This document shows, piece after piece, positions 32,031 to 42,219 of a stretch of 64,000 nt of DNA. Origin of the DNA: Blastobasis lacticolella (Eukaryota > Arthropoda > Insecta > Lepidoptera > Blastobasidae); assembly GCA_905147135.1 (NCBI GenBank), contig LR990050.1, forward strand, positions 18,164,001-18,228,000. The letters run 5' to 3'. Positions within the stretch are counted from its first letter, which is position 1. Every line of letters begins with the position of its first letter. The notes beneath the pieces were generated by a model, which was not told the origin of the DNA, ran no database searches, and worked only from the letters and a program-made list of their open reading frames with translations. The translations under genes and the position numbers were made by a program.

Positions 32031-32225
32031 AGGCCGTGTGGTGTTCGGCAGAGTAGAATAGCACCAACCCTTTACACTCATGGGTGTCGTACAAGGCGAC
32101 TAAGGTTTTCGAGGCGAAAGATCAAGAGTCTCCGTAGTCTGGAAAATGGGCAGCAGCATTTTTCATTGTTATATTTAAACACTGCGATCTCCAACCCGCC
32201 TGCCAAGCGTGGAGATTATTATGAT
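32031..32225 (+). mobile_element. Repeat family D, 3'-truncated
   Basis: GGCCGTGTGGTGTTCGGCAG, GTGGGTGTCGTACAAGGCG and CCTGCCAAGCGTGGAGATTA. It stops before the CCTCCC and GTGGACTG part. Confidence 0.7.
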
Positions 32226-32650
32226 TGGAGCACAGCATTCATTCTGGCTAAATTTGGAAATATGTGTAATTTATATATTGTTTTATATACAATAAAAAAT
32301 GTAGGAATTCTCCAAATTATTAGAATCTTTTCATAAAACTATATTATTTAGGCTAAAAATAATTTGAGAACTGAGTAACGGAATACCTATTTGACAATCC
32401 TGGAGACCTCACTTCATAGCAGCGGCCTATTTAACGCCTTTTTATGTAGAAAGTACAGCGCCAAAAACTTATCTGACCCGCAGCCCGTGTCAAATGTGTC
32501 AAAGAAATAAAACGACCGATACGCACGAACGCGCGTGGATGCGTTGTGCGAAACCGATGACAGCTCAAATAACTTTATGTCACGCACTAACGCACGTCAC
32601 GCACAACTATACGGTGCTGCCTTCCAGAGTGCGGATCGCCTAAATAATGA
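32226..32650. other. Interval without a recognised gene
   Basis: 32400-32640 is GC-balanced with ACGCACGAACGCGCGTGGATG and TGTCACGCACTAACGCACG, possibly a decayed foldback. No ORF is seen. Confidence 0.3.
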
Positions 32651-32654
32651 TGAA

Positions 32655-32756
32655 CAATGACTGACAAGGACAGATTATTCAATCGATATTGCCATATACA
32701 CAATTTATATTTTCTACCACTGTCAGTTGATTCGGACTAAGCGTGGTCCTATTATA
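32655..32756. repeat. Transposon end shared with the 189-bp array
   Basis: GACAAGGACAGATTATT, TTGCCATATACACA, ACCACTGTCAGTTGATTC and CGTGGTCCTATTATA correspond in order to 53693-54341 (GACTAGGACAGATTATTGCC, CTACTGTCAGTAAATACAG, CGTGGTCCTATTATA). It gives an independent copy of the region from which the array was amplified. Confidence 0.65.
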
Positions 32757-33239
32757 CTAACCTATGCTTTTACGATGAGGGAAAACATTGTGATAAAACA
32801 TGAACATTCTGGCGATTGAATCATGATCTGGTCAGGTTCTCTTGGTAGCAGAGTCAGGTGGTAAGTAAAAAAATGCTTGGTCAAATTCACACAGCGCCAT
32901 CTAGCCCCAAGCAAGTAAGCAAAGCCTGTGTTGTGGGTGTTAGATAACTGATAAACTATTTATTTTTTCTAATACATACTTATTATACATGCTTCACCCA
33001 TACCCGTAACAGAAATAAAAATGTATCATTTCAATTTCTGCTAGGCCGGGAATCGAACTTAGGACCTATGCGTGGCGATCGACATGTTAACCGACTGAAC
33101 CCTGAGTGGTATATTTGGGAGTCACTCCACTTGTAATTAAAATTAACTACTCTGTCTAAGCCTGGATCATGGTCAAGCCTGACTGACCCTGGGCCGTCGG
33201 GCGCGAAAGCATAACCGGGACATTAACGCCAAGATGATT
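32757..33239 (+). mobile_element. SINE-A split by a nested SINE-B
   Basis: ACGATGAGGGAAAACATTG to CTTGGTAGCAGAGTCAGG on the left, and GAGTCACTCCACTTGTAATT to AACCGGGACATTAACGCC on the right. The head is truncated. About ten bases of the consensus are missing at the insertion point. Confidence 0.7.
32875..33110 (-). mobile_element. SINE-B nested in SINE-A
   Basis: CACACAGCGCCATCTAGCCC, GTGTTAGATAACTGATAAAC, CCGTAACAGAAAT and the complement of the B box (GGAATCGAACT) to ACTGAACCCTGAGTGG. It shows SINE-B was active after this SINE-A copy was fixed. Confidence 0.75.
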
Positions 33240-33244
33240 ATTTA

Positions 33245-33600
33245 TTATATCCGTACCAAGAGATTATTAAAATATTTCAGTCGTTAGAGCGAATTTAAGG
33301 AAAATTTTAGGCTCTATCTTGAAAACGGATTAGTACAAACCCAACAAAAAAGAATTATTCAAATAGGTGTAGATGCACGAACGTACATTCGGCAAACTGA
33401 TTTTTACATAACTGGTAGCTCAGTTTGACTCCATTCGCGTGGTGTCCTACCCCTACCCTACACTACCTCTATCCTACCCTACTCTACCCCTGCCCTACCA
33501 CTACCCTACCCCTTCTTCTGCACTGCACATTGCACTACGCTAACCGTCCCCCAACCCTACACCTACCATTCAATAATGTGACATAATTAGTTAGGAAGAA
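33245..33600. repeat. C-rich CCCTAC-type run and associated repeat
   Basis: CTACCCCTACCCTACACTAC-like sequence spans 33445-33560 and complements the G-rich tail at 11770-11815. It is a low-complexity end of a dispersed repeat. Confidence 0.45.
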
Positions 33601-33743
33601 GTGCCAATCACTGGTTATTAGAGTGCCAATGATTGTAACTATGAGTGCCAATGACTGTAATTTTTGATGTTTTTAGAAGTTTTCTGTTTTAATTTAATAA
33701 AAACGATTCTTTTTATAATAATTAATAAATAAATAATAATTAA

Positions 33744-33862
33744 TAATCGTGGACAAATTCACACAGCGCCATCTAGCCCCAAAGTAAGCAAAGCTTGTGT
33801 TATGGGTGTTAGATAACTGATAAACTACTTATATACTTTTTTAAATACATACTTATTATACA
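33744..33862 (-). mobile_element. SINE-B body fragment
   Basis: ATCGTGGACAAATTCACACA, GCGCCATCTAGCCCCAAAGT and TACATACTTATTATACAT. The head is missing. Confidence 0.75.
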
Positions 33863-34500
33863 TATAAAATATAAAATGTAAATGTAAATGTGTTCTTACT
33901 TAAGTAAAAACATGTTAAATAAAACATTTAGACTCAAATATACAAATAACATTTATACTCCTAAATATGTTACACAAATTTATAATTAACAAATAAAGTA
34001 AAAAAATGCAAAGAGTGCTAAATATTATATACTTTAAATAATGATTGCCACACTAATTTTGTGTTTTTGATAAGTCAATAATTATTTTTTTACTAATATT
34101 TTATCTTTTATAAATACCTTTAGGTTTTTATGTTAAAAAAATACTGTCAGCCTGTTTTCTTTTTAGTGAATTTATGTATGTAGGTATGTTCCATCCTGTA
34201 TAGTCACAAAAAAGGTTATCCAGTTAATTACCGTAAGATATTCCAATAGATCTAAACCTGGCGACAATAACTATAAAATCAATATCCGTCTATCACACCT
34301 GGCAAAATTCATAAAAAAATCCAGTCCAAATTAACTGACATAGTCATTATTCTACAAGTAACAGAGATATTATGAGAAGTGTGAGATAATTGGGGACTTG
34401 ACTCAATTCAATACAAATTATGAAACCGGGTTATCATTAAACGGCTTCAAATAGAACCAGCATTCAGTACAAGAAAATAAATGAATTCTTAATTTATTTT
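33863..34500. other. AT-rich interval, nothing recognised
   Basis: No ORF over 60 codons and no recognisable repeat apart from simple AT-rich sequence. Confidence 0.4.
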
Positions 34501-34575
34501 TATAATTGCCAGGCATTTTACCGCCACCTCACCTGGTGGTAAGTGATGATGCAGCCGATGTTGGAACATGCCAAA
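34500..34575 (-). repeat. LINE 3' end fragment, antisense
   Basis: TTGCCAGGCATTTTACCGCC and ACCTCACCTGGTGGTAAGTG are the complement of the CR1/Rex-like 3' UTR seen at 1440-1475. Confidence 0.6.
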
Positions 34576-35030
34576 ATCAAAATAAATACAAATTATAAAT
34601 CAAGTAAAATGACAAAAAGAAGTTGACACATTTGTACAATGACGTCACAGTTCAAATTTTCATATAAATATCATAGAAGTCATCTGTTTTGACAAATCAT
34701 AAAGAGTTGCTGATTTGACATTTGTCAACTCGCGGATTGTACTCTTTTATACGCCTGATAATGCTGAGCCAGGCAATTATCTCGTTACACAAATGCGCTA
34801 TTGTATAAATCCCTGTACTCGATACAGGGTCGTATACGACCCCAAGCCACTAGCTATACGTATTACATTGAAGGGCTGTTCCAGAATAATCCGAAGTGCG
34901 TATTTGCTATGAATGTGTGAATCTTGTCGAATCGTAGTGAACGGTTGTGGTCAATCCGCCTTGTGTATTGTAGCTTCTATTCGAATCTGCGAATGTACTC
35001 AAAGTGTCCTTTGAGATGTACCGTCTGTAC
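34576..35030. other. Interval without a recognised gene
   Basis: A 65-residue plus ORF (34715-34912) has no domain. No repeat family is clear. Confidence 0.3.
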
Positions 35031-35224
35031 GTTGATCAAGCGTTGAACGCTCGTTTAACGAGCGTGTATACAAGGATTATGTCAAAATGCATTTGACCTG
35101 TGCAACAAACATATCTGATCCGGTGACAACGTCGCTGTTGTTGAAATTGGCGTGACATGTCAAAATGTTGACACTTAGTTTCAGCTTTGGCAACCGGTCA
35201 GATCATTTGGATTGAGTCACAAGG

Positions 35225-35455
35225 ACCAAGCTGATATGCCGGTGCTCCCGCCCATAGTTGAGAGCAATACTCCAGATGGGGTCTGACTTGAGCCTTGTAA
35301 AGGAGAAGCCGTTGCCCCGGCGTGAAGTATTGCTTTGATCTGTTAAGCACACCCAGCTTTTTAGATGCGAGCTTGAACTTTACTTACAAATGACTGCGAA
35401 ACTGGACGTCACTGGAGATGTCGACACCTAGGAGCTATAAAAGGCTTCTGTCAAA
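35225..35455 (-). pseudogene. CR1-like LINE fragment nested in the inverted-repeat element
   Basis: Minus reading shows remnants of LASKKLGVLNRSKQYFTPG and KAQVRP-L-YCS-LW, the same region as the CR1-like copy at 60200-60797. The plus complement has GGTCTGACTTGAGCCTTGTA and CCGGCGTGAAGTATTGCTTTG. Several frame breaks are present. Confidence 0.65.
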
Positions 35456-35632
35456 TTACACACTTGTCACCACTAACTTATTGACCTTATTGACAAAACA
35501 CACGTGACCAAAGATGGAACTAAGTGTCGCCAGTTGAAATAAAATTCAAGAACAGCGACGCCATCATTGGGCCAAATAGGTTTGTAGTAAGTAGTACACA
35601 GGTCGTGTAACTAGACACGCTTATCTGATCAG

Positions 35633-35883
35633 TAGCCGTATTCACAATGGCTCGGAAATCGGATTCGGATACGGAATCGACTAAGGACCCTGCAAAAGTT
35701 CTTAGGAAAACGTACTTTTAGTTAATTTTGATGAAATTTTCATATGTTATAGAGAGTAGAGTTTCCGTGGAATTTATCGGGATTCCGAATAACAGTTTTC
35801 GAATCGATTGACACGGATTCGCCACTCACGAATTTCGTGTCGAATCGTTCGGAAACGGTTTCGAATCATTGTGAATACGGCTA
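35633..35883. mobile_element. 251-bp MITE with TAGCCGTATTCACAATG ends
   Basis: TAGCCGTATTCACAATG at the left and CATTGTGAATACGGCTA at the right are perfect inverted repeats. CAG flanks both sides (35630-35632 and 35884-35886), a possible 3-bp duplication; TA is the alternative. Inside, GGATTCGGATACGGAATCG and CGAATCGTTCGGAAACGG extend the symmetry. No ORF. Confidence 0.85.
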
Positions 35884-36047
35884 CAGGTGACCAAAACTGA
35901 AACTAAGTATCGCTAATTGAAATACCATATGGCGGTAATACTAAATTCAACAACAGCGACGCCGTCATTGGGCCAGATAAGTTTGTACACACTCCGTGTA
36001 ACTAACGAGTGTAGATATAACTATACAGGAGTTCAACGCTTGTTGAT

Positions 36048-36480
36048 CAGTACTTTCATATTTCATGGTACAGTATGGTTGTTATAAATAGGTATTCATT
36101 TCACATTTAACACCTTATAAAAGGCACTACGAATGTCAGGTAGTTACATACAATTTATAATTAATAATGAGACATGTCTTAGGATTACAAACCATTCAAT
36201 TAGTATAAAATTAATCAAACCAAATTGTCAAAACATTACGTTATGTCAAAGTTTAAATACATTCAAATATAAATATAAAATGTCCATATGTTATGTATAC
36301 ACACCTATGTTACAAATAAATGACTTTGAACTTTGAACTTTGAACATAAATAATAATCATAATCATAAAAAAATTAATTATACAAAATAAGTACATGGGT
36401 CAAAATATTAAATTCCAAGTTAAAGCTGGTTGATTTAATTAAATGTTATTTGAAAATTCATCAATTGTGTAATATGCCTT
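36048..36480. other. AT-rich interval, nothing recognised
   Basis: A 67-residue ORF at 36133-36336 is low-complexity. TTTGAACTTTGAACTTTGAAC at 36327-36346 is a short tandem repeat. Confidence 0.35.
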
Positions 36481-36483
36481 GTC

Positions 36484-36860
36484 CAAGAGGTATTATTTTA
36501 AATATTTCTAAAATTTGTTATAGTTTATTTCATTTTTTAAGCTTTCCGGTATTTGATTGTATATTTTAATAGCAGATGCATAGAGATGCACCTTTTCGAA
36601 ATAATTGCATAGTCGTGTCAAGTTGGAGTAATTGATTTCTAGGTCTAAATTTAGATAAGGCGGAGATGTCGGATTTTTTAGTGAAAAGTTGTATATTATT
36701 TCTGACAAATAAGGCCGTTTCCAAAATAAACAATGAGGGCAGAATCAATATTTTTTTATTAGTAATATGCTTTTTTATTAGTAAGATGTTAAATCTAGGC
36801 GTAGCGACTCCACCGAGTGATTTCATGTTGTATAAACCCGCTTTCTATCAGGAAAGAGGT
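36484..36860 (-). pseudogene. Non-LTR retrotransposon, C-terminal RT ORF remnant
   Basis: Minus reading joins two frames: ILPSLFILETALFVRNN and FTKKSDIS in one, then IKIYNQIPESLKNEINYNKF in the other, with a frameshift near 36660. The series LPSLFI-E-ALFV, then IYN-IP-SLK, is the familiar C-terminal end of insect Jockey/CR1-like ORF2 proteins. A short stretch at 36830-36870 may extend it upstream. It is 5'-truncated. Confidence 0.7.
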
Positions 36861-36869
36861 CCTGCCAGT

Positions 36870-37080
36870 TACCAAGGTTCTGGTACAAAGTGAGGACAAA
36901 CATAAAAATGTAATAAATGTGGGGAAGCGAGTCTCTGGCTCCTCTGAACATATCCCTACAACATTTTTGTTGTAATTTCAAGTCTAACCCAAGCCTAAAC
37001 AATAATTAATAATACAACGCTTGCAATTACTTCATCAATGCCTTGTTGTTTCATGTAAGTACGAGTGTAATCCTCGACTT
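36870..37080. other. Interval without a recognised feature
   Basis: Nothing recognised. Confidence 0.35.
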
Positions 37081-37084
37081 AGGG

Positions 37085-37175
37085 TCATTTCGACCCGACT
37101 CGCCACATTAACCCTCAAAACATTGACACGGATAACCTGGTGACCACTGACACGGGTCCCTTAGACCCGCGGCTT
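37085..37175. repeat. Possible piggyBac-like transposon end
   Basis: TTAACCCTC is followed by TTGACACGG, and then a paired GGGTCCCTTAGACCC; a second GGGTCATTTCGACCC lies just upstream. TTAA-CCC ends with internal GGGTC/GACCC pairs are seen in piggyBac-like elements. I found no partner end or transposase, so the call is weak. Confidence 0.25.
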
Positions 37176-37179
37176 CTGA

Positions 37180-38130
37180 TATTCAGATTATAACAAAGCA
37201 AACTACAAAGGCAATTGTTGACTCTGTGGTATTTTGATAGATGACATAGGTTATATTGGATGTTGTGATCACAGGGCTATTACTGGACGCGGTAATCCTA
37301 TTGTTACTTATGGGAATTAGACGTGGCTTTTATATTTGTTAGATCATTACTTTTATCTTTACAATATTTGTTAATTACCTGCTATTCATAAAGAAAATTT
37401 GCATCATGTCACTATACTTTATACTTTTATTTTTATTTATATTTACGGCTTTTCATTCTAGCGGGACAAAATTATTGATTATTAATGAATTTGTCCATTA
37501 GATCCCTAAAATATCAGCCGATTACATCTTTACTCTACCTAGCAATCTAAGCTATCAGATACCAGATCAAAATTGCTTACAGAATAAGTCCATATTTGTA
37601 TCACGCCTTTTGGGGCGCCTAAATTATGTAAGTGATACAAAAGTATAGGTACCTTATTCTATAAGCATTCATTCCATTTTGATCTGCTCATTGCTGCCTT
37701 AAGTTGCTGGATTAAGATCGTACACCGGGTCGGGTTAAATATTTCATAAATAAAATACCCAGGCCAGTGGAAACTATTGAAACTATGTATTCTATTAAAT
37801 GGCCTTGAATTACTACTCATAAATAGGAACCTACAACCGGCCATACCGGTAGTAAGTACAATCTCGCGTTTGAAAAAGGTGTTTTTTAGTGTCATCTGCC
37901 GCCCCCGCACTGACTCATGGCTGGCTGTCGTATAAATAATGACCTCACCGTACCTCGATATGGTTTCCTCAACTTGATCAGACTGTATTAGTATCCAGGC
38001 GGGTCACTAGCCTAATTCGTTATACGGTAATACGGTAAATGGTACTTTATATTCGTGTTGCGGAAGGCGTTATGTTAAGATTTTGGTAGTTTTGTTTGTC
38101 GTCCGAATTTTTATAAAATATTATTTTTTT
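37180..38130. other. Interval without a recognised gene
   Basis: AT-rich to balanced. An 83-residue minus ORF (37659-37910) has no domain. No repeat could be named. Confidence 0.35.
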
Positions 38131-38139
38131 ACTATTTCT

Positions 38140-38345
38140 GTCTCACTACAGGGCTAATGCCTCCCTATCCATCTTCCACGACTTACGGTCGGATGCTTTC
38201 CTCCGCAAATCCTTTTGGAGCGCAGTACAATATTTCTTATACGTTCCGATAATTTGACTTCCATGATACTGCGCTGGAGCCATGTTGGTTGACTGGCAAA
38301 ACAATGATCCGTCAAAGACCATGTTAGAGCACCAAATATTAATAA
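38140..38345 (-). repeat. Possible retrotransposon fragment, antisense
   Basis: CTAATGCCTCCCTATCCATC and TTCCACGACTTACGGTCGG resemble sequence often found at insect LINE ends. The 76-residue minus ORF here is rich in Arg and shows SERIRNIVLRSKRICGG but no firm domain. Confidence 0.3.
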
Positions 38346-38689
38346 AAAAATTAACAAGGGAACAACCAAATGAAAGAATAACATAATATAAGTTAGTAAA
38401 TTTTTATATACTTACTATCTATCTACACGTATTGAGATACTGCACCGTTCAGATAGGTTCAGAACCGTAAAGTTACTTAAACGACCTGTATATTCTGCTA
38501 TGTATTTATTTAATTTTAATGTATAAATGATATAAGTACTAACTTTTGTTTAGAAAGAAAGCTGGCTTTTATGTACAATGTATCTGGATACAACGGGTGA
38601 CCGAACTACCTATAGGTACTTAGCTAATAGGAGTGTTCAGGCGCTTCGGCCTGGCCTGGCTACAGCCCGCGGGCCGAAACGACTGATGC

Positions 38690-38806
38690 ATTAAAATTAA
38701 TATTTTTCCTCGGGCGTTTAGACCCGCAGTTAAAAATGCCCTTAGAAATTATTTTAGAACAGTATTGCGGGACCAAACGCCCGAAGAAAAAAAGAAATTT
38801 AATTAA
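38690..38806 (+). ncRNA. Long imperfect hairpin, pre-miRNA-like or foldback
   Basis: The arms CTCGGGCGTTTAGACCCGC (38709-38727) and GCGGGACCAAACGCCCGAAG (38767-38786) pair with few mismatches, and T-rich and A-rich tracts then ATTAAAATT with AAATTTAAT extend the base to about 42 nt per arm. The loop is about 40 nt. It may be a MITE relic, or a hairpin RNA; strand unknown. Confidence 0.4.
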
Positions 38807-38809
38807 TCA

Positions 38810-39295
38810 GGCGTTTTGGGCCAAAACTAGACCGGGTAGATAGAATCCGCGCTGCGTACGTTGCCTCATCTCTGCCAGTGAATCACTGATATGTATAAAA
38901 TCGTCGTGACCTCATCCCTAGCCCGATATGGTAAGGACCATTAATTAGTTTTTTATCTTATTGAGAATGGTCACATCAAAACCGGCTAAGCAACTTTTGA
39001 GGACGCTATTTTAAATTACGGAAATACATACAAATGTCGGCGGTTAATGAAAATTCTTTACGAGTAGCACGCTACATCATTCCCGAGTATCATAAGGTAC
39101 TTTTGATCCTGGGAAAGTGATTAGAACCGCGCGCAGGTGAAAACCGTGGGGATAGGTCTGCTAAGGATAAGATAATAATGCTAGGGATAAGATAATAATG
39201 TAATATAAATGTAATTTGTTGTTTACTGTGTACTGTTATTCGCTTTGAATATCTTTGCCTTTGATTTAGAGCGACCTTGTACTATACGATTTTTT
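38810..39295. other. Interval without a recognised gene
   Basis: Balanced composition to 39160, with a short direct repeat of AGGATAAGATAATAATG at 39165-39202. Nothing else is recognised. Confidence 0.3.
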
Positions 39296-39298
39296 TAA

Positions 39299-39347
39299 AT
39301 AATCGTGGACAAATTCACACAGCGCCATCTAGCCCCAAAGTAAGCAT
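39299..39347 (-). repeat. SINE-B end fragment
   Basis: ATCGTGGACAAATTCACACA and GCGCCATCTAGCCCCAAAGT only. Confidence 0.75.
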
Positions 39348-39398
39348 GATGTAAGTATTTCACAAAAATCTTTGACGAAATTTATTGCTAACAGTTTA

Positions 39399-39590
39399 GA
39401 AATTATTTTAACCCGTGTCGCTAAAAGAGAGGTGTATGTGTGTCTGTATGTGGCGTCGTAGCTCCCGAACGGATATATCGATTTCAATTCGGTTTTCTTT
39501 ATTTGAAAGCTAGTTTTATCGAGACTACGTGGAACGTACGAGAAATATGTAGATTCTTTCGGTGGTTACTCGTATACAACTACACTACAA
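39399..39590 (+). repeat. Repeat family E
   Basis: CTAAAAGAGAGGTGTATGTG, GGCGTCGTAGCTCCCGAACG and TCGGTTTTCTTTATTTGAAA with AGCTAGTTTTATCGAGACTA. The 64-residue ORF across it is a product of the repeat. Confidence 0.6.
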
Positions 39591-39599
39591 GAACTATAG

Positions 39600-40310
39600 T
39601 CGCCCCTGTGACCCTTCCACGTAAAAACATGTAAGGGAACAAAGTTCTTCATTTCGAACTCGTGTTTCCTTATCCAGAAAATCTTTCCTATCTCCGCTAC
39701 AGCCTTGTAGCGCCTTCCCAAAGTTATTACCTCTATATGACATTATTTATCAATAACAGGCCGATCCCGAACAACGGTACACACCTCCTTTCTTGTATTT
39801 GCCAAAAGCGTATTCATATTAGATTTCTGAGGCATATGGCGGGCGTCTTTACAGGGCACGATATCGGTCAAGAAATAATAAATGTACGTAATATACGTAA
39901 TCGGAAATACCTTGTCGTTTTGTTGCGTTCTTTTTTTATTTAACAGAAAGAATGAAGGAAAATATTTACTACACGACACGACAATTAGGTATAAGAAGTA
40001 GTCATCTGGGCCGGCGGACTGAGTTTACCATATAAAATAAAAACATATTTGATAGTGATCATCGATGTACCAGTACCAGAAGTCTTTTGAAGAACCCCAT
40101 GTTACAGAGCAAAGGAGAGACCTAAAGTAAGGTAATTTGAGTCGAGACAGGCATTTTACTTTTCATCTGTCATTATATATTTTCTAATCCTCCTCCACTT
40201 CACTCGGTATTCAGTATCCTTATGTCGTAAACCTGTTCTTGCATTCGACACAGCGATGTCAATTCATAGCTTTTTGACTTTCCCGCAGGACCTCTATTCT
40301 GATACCGACT
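39600..40310. other. Interval without a recognised gene
   Basis: A 93-residue plus ORF (39662-39943) has Ile/Arg-rich, low-quality sequence and no domain, so I do not call it. No repeat family is clear. Confidence 0.3.
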
Positions 40311-40315
40311 ACGCC

Positions 40316-40484
40316 CAGCCGGGCAGAAATTGAAATGAGTAATTTTCATTTCTGTTACGGGTCTATGTGTGCTGCCTATGTATAATAAGTATATATTTAA
40401 AAATATATAAGTAGTTTATCCGTTGTCTAGCACCTACAACACAAGCTTTACTTACTTTAGAGCTAGATGGCGTTTTGTGAATTG
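40316..40484 (+). mobile_element. SINE-B, head truncated, upstream of the peptide gene
   Basis: GCCGGGCAGAAATTG, TTTCTGTTACGGGTCTATG, CTAGCACCTACAACACAAGC and AGCTAGATGGCGTTTTGTG. It marks the left limit of the unique sequence before exon 1. Confidence 0.75.
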
Positions 40485-40549
40485 TCTAATCAAAATTTAT
40501 TATTTTACTTGTTTGGTCAAGTACAGCGTGTATCAGCATCGTAAATGCC

Positions 40550-40891
40550 AGTACAGTTCCAAATCCAGTACGTTCCAAGACAGAACTAGCTTGTCCTCTG
40601 GTGCGCCTGACTGTCAAAACTCAGAACATAGGTCCGCGCGTGGTCGCAGCTGTAGATCCTGGCTACCAGAGTTGCAGTGGGTATAAGTGGTGGGGCAACG
40701 CATCGTAAACACCCAACAATCGCTTCGCGTAAACGTCCTCGAAGCCGGCGTCTCGAGCGGCCGATACATTCGATAGTTTATTCGACAACGCTAACAGAGC
40801 GCGCGCGCCATTCGACGTTGTACGAAATACGGCTAGAAATATACCCCTGTCGGCCCTGTGATCCTGGTAACGTGGCAAGTGTGACGTGACA
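40550..40891 (+). promoter_or_regulatory. Proposed promoter and 5' UTR of the secreted-peptide gene
   Basis: Between a SINE-B copy and the start codon lies unique sequence that is clearly more GC-rich than its surroundings (for example GAAGCCGGCGTCTCGAGCGG). A weak TATA-like GTATAAGT lies at 40681-40688. I cannot place the transcription start or exclude an upstream noncoding exon. Confidence 0.35.
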
Positions 40892-40988
40892 ATGAATTTC
40901 TGCATATTTTTCGCACTCTTCGGATTCCTGCTCGCTTGGTGTAATGGCATGCTGTATAGACGGAGCTCGGATAACGTTTTGGAGCCTG
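40892..40988 (+). CDS. Exon 1 of a putative small secreted peptide precursor
   Basis: ATG at 40892 opens MNFCIFFALFGFLLAWCNG, a textbook signal peptide with a hydrophobic core at residues 4-16 and a likely cleavage after NG (18-19). It is followed by MLYRRSSDNVLEP, with an RR site at residues 23-24. The exon ends CCTG|GTAAGT at 40988/40989, a consensus donor in phase 1. I prefer the ATG at 40892 over GTG at 40886. It joins in frame to 50060-50196, giving 77 residues. Secretion is well supported by the sequence; function is unknown. I recognise no family. The frame stays open past the donor because of a repeat, which must not be taken as coding. Confidence 0.65.
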
Positions 40989-41027
40989 GTAAGTTACTTA
41001 TTACGTGTGTAATTTTATTTTTTATTT

Positions 41028-41190
41028 TTAACCACCGACGCAAAAAGAGAGGTGTTACAAGTTTGATGTGTGTATCTGTTTGCATGTGGCTTTGTGTCTG
41101 TCCGTGGCATCGTAGCACTCGAACAGATGGGCCGATTTGGATGCGGTTTTCTCTATTTGAAAGCCAGTTTAATCAACTTTTTTAAATTGA
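41028..41190 (+). repeat. Repeat family E inside intron 1
   Basis: CGACGCAAAAAGAGAGGTGT, TGTCTGTCCGTGGCATCGTA, CTCGAACAGATGGGCCGATT and CGGTTTTCTCTATTTGAAAG. It begins only 40 bp after the exon 1 donor and makes the exon's frame look longer than it is. Confidence 0.65.
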
Positions 41191-41194
41191 AATT

Positions 41195-41900
41195 GGTTAA
41201 GTAGTTTATAAAATATTTGAGTTTAAGTAAACTTGGTCACGGGTTATCCGGCTTTTCTGTTGGTTAGGTACTTGAATTTTAGGATTTGATGGATTAGGAC
41301 AAAAAGAGGAAAAAGATTAAAGATGTGGCAGTAGATGTACTCGTAAGTATATCAGGATTGTAAAGTAGGAATAGTGTCTCCCCATCCCTGTGGGGTGTGG
41401 GCGTGGGTTTTGAATATAGAAAGGTTGTCTGGAAGATATCACTTTAGACTCTACACGGTATTAAGTTAAAAAAATTGTTTTAAATATGTGTAGATATTTT
41501 GCAATAAGGTGTTATTGTAATGTAATGTAAGCGGGCGGCTATGCATAAGGTTTTATTTTACCTATTGTTAATGTAACTGTCAATCACCCGAGCAATAATG
41601 AAGCACTTTATATTTTTATCGAATTAGTAGCATATAATCATAGATAGGTACTCTGTTTCCGAAATCAATTATTAATCTTTATAGATCATAATATGAATAA
41701 AAGAAATTGTGAGCAAATATTAATCTCTACGATGTAATTATAGACTCACACGATGAATGAATGAACTTTACGGACTAATTGGTCTTTGGTATGGAGGATA
41801 GCTTCAATCCATGGCTACTCTATTTAAATAGCAATGTCAAATATACCTGCTACTAATATTATTCACTTGTACATACATGTACTCGTGCCTGTTAGATTAT
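41195..41900. other. Intronic, nothing recognised
   Basis: AT-rich sequence without recognised repeats or ORFs. Confidence 0.35.
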
Positions 41901-41907
41901 AATAATA

Positions 41908-42218
41908 ATCATCTCGGCGTTAATGTCCCGGTTGTGCTTTCGTGCACGAGGGCCCGGGGTCCGCCTTGACCATGATCCAGGATTTGGCAGATCAGGTAAT
42001 TACAGTGGAGCGACTGCCATCTAACCTCCGTGATCCTATACCAGGGAAACCTGACCTGATTGGATTATGGTTACATCCTGAATATGCAGGGGTCTCATGT
42101 TTTCCCTCACCGTAAGAGCATCGGTTAGCATTCATCTAATGTACATATATCGGGGATTCGAATCCAGTACATCTCGCTTAGGAGTCGGATACCTTAACCA
42201 CTTGGCCACCGACGCTCC
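41908..42218 (-). mobile_element. SINE-A, nearly full length, intronic
   Basis: GGCGTTAATGTCCCGGTTGT to GGAGTCGGATACCTTAACC. On the minus strand the head shows TGGCCAAGTGG (A-box-like) and GGATTCGAATCC (B-box-like). A short internal deletion lies near 42075. An AATAATAATC run flanks the body end. Confidence 0.8.
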
Positions 42219-42219
42219 T

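Larger units (their letters stand above)
35037..36042. mobile_element. Inverted-repeat DNA element of about 1 kb with two nested insertions
   Basis: The ends are CAAGCGTTGAAC and its complement GTTCAACGCTTG, flanked by TTGAT at 35032-35036 and 36043-36047. Inside, a module with CAACAACAGCGACG and CTGAAACTAAGT occurs inverted at about 35105-35200 and twice in the other orientation at 35506-35620 and 35887-36011. A CR1-like fragment and a 251-bp MITE have inserted. There is no transposase ORF. Confidence 0.7.

Noticed and set aside
40663..41118. 151-codon minus ORF over exon 1
   Set aside because: It covers the GC-rich promoter region and exon 1 in antisense and then a family E repeat. The sense strand has a far better explanation.
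40989..41185. Extension of exon 1 through the intron to a 99-codon ORF
   Set aside because: The extra codons come from intron start and a dispersed repeat, and a consensus donor ends the exon earlier.
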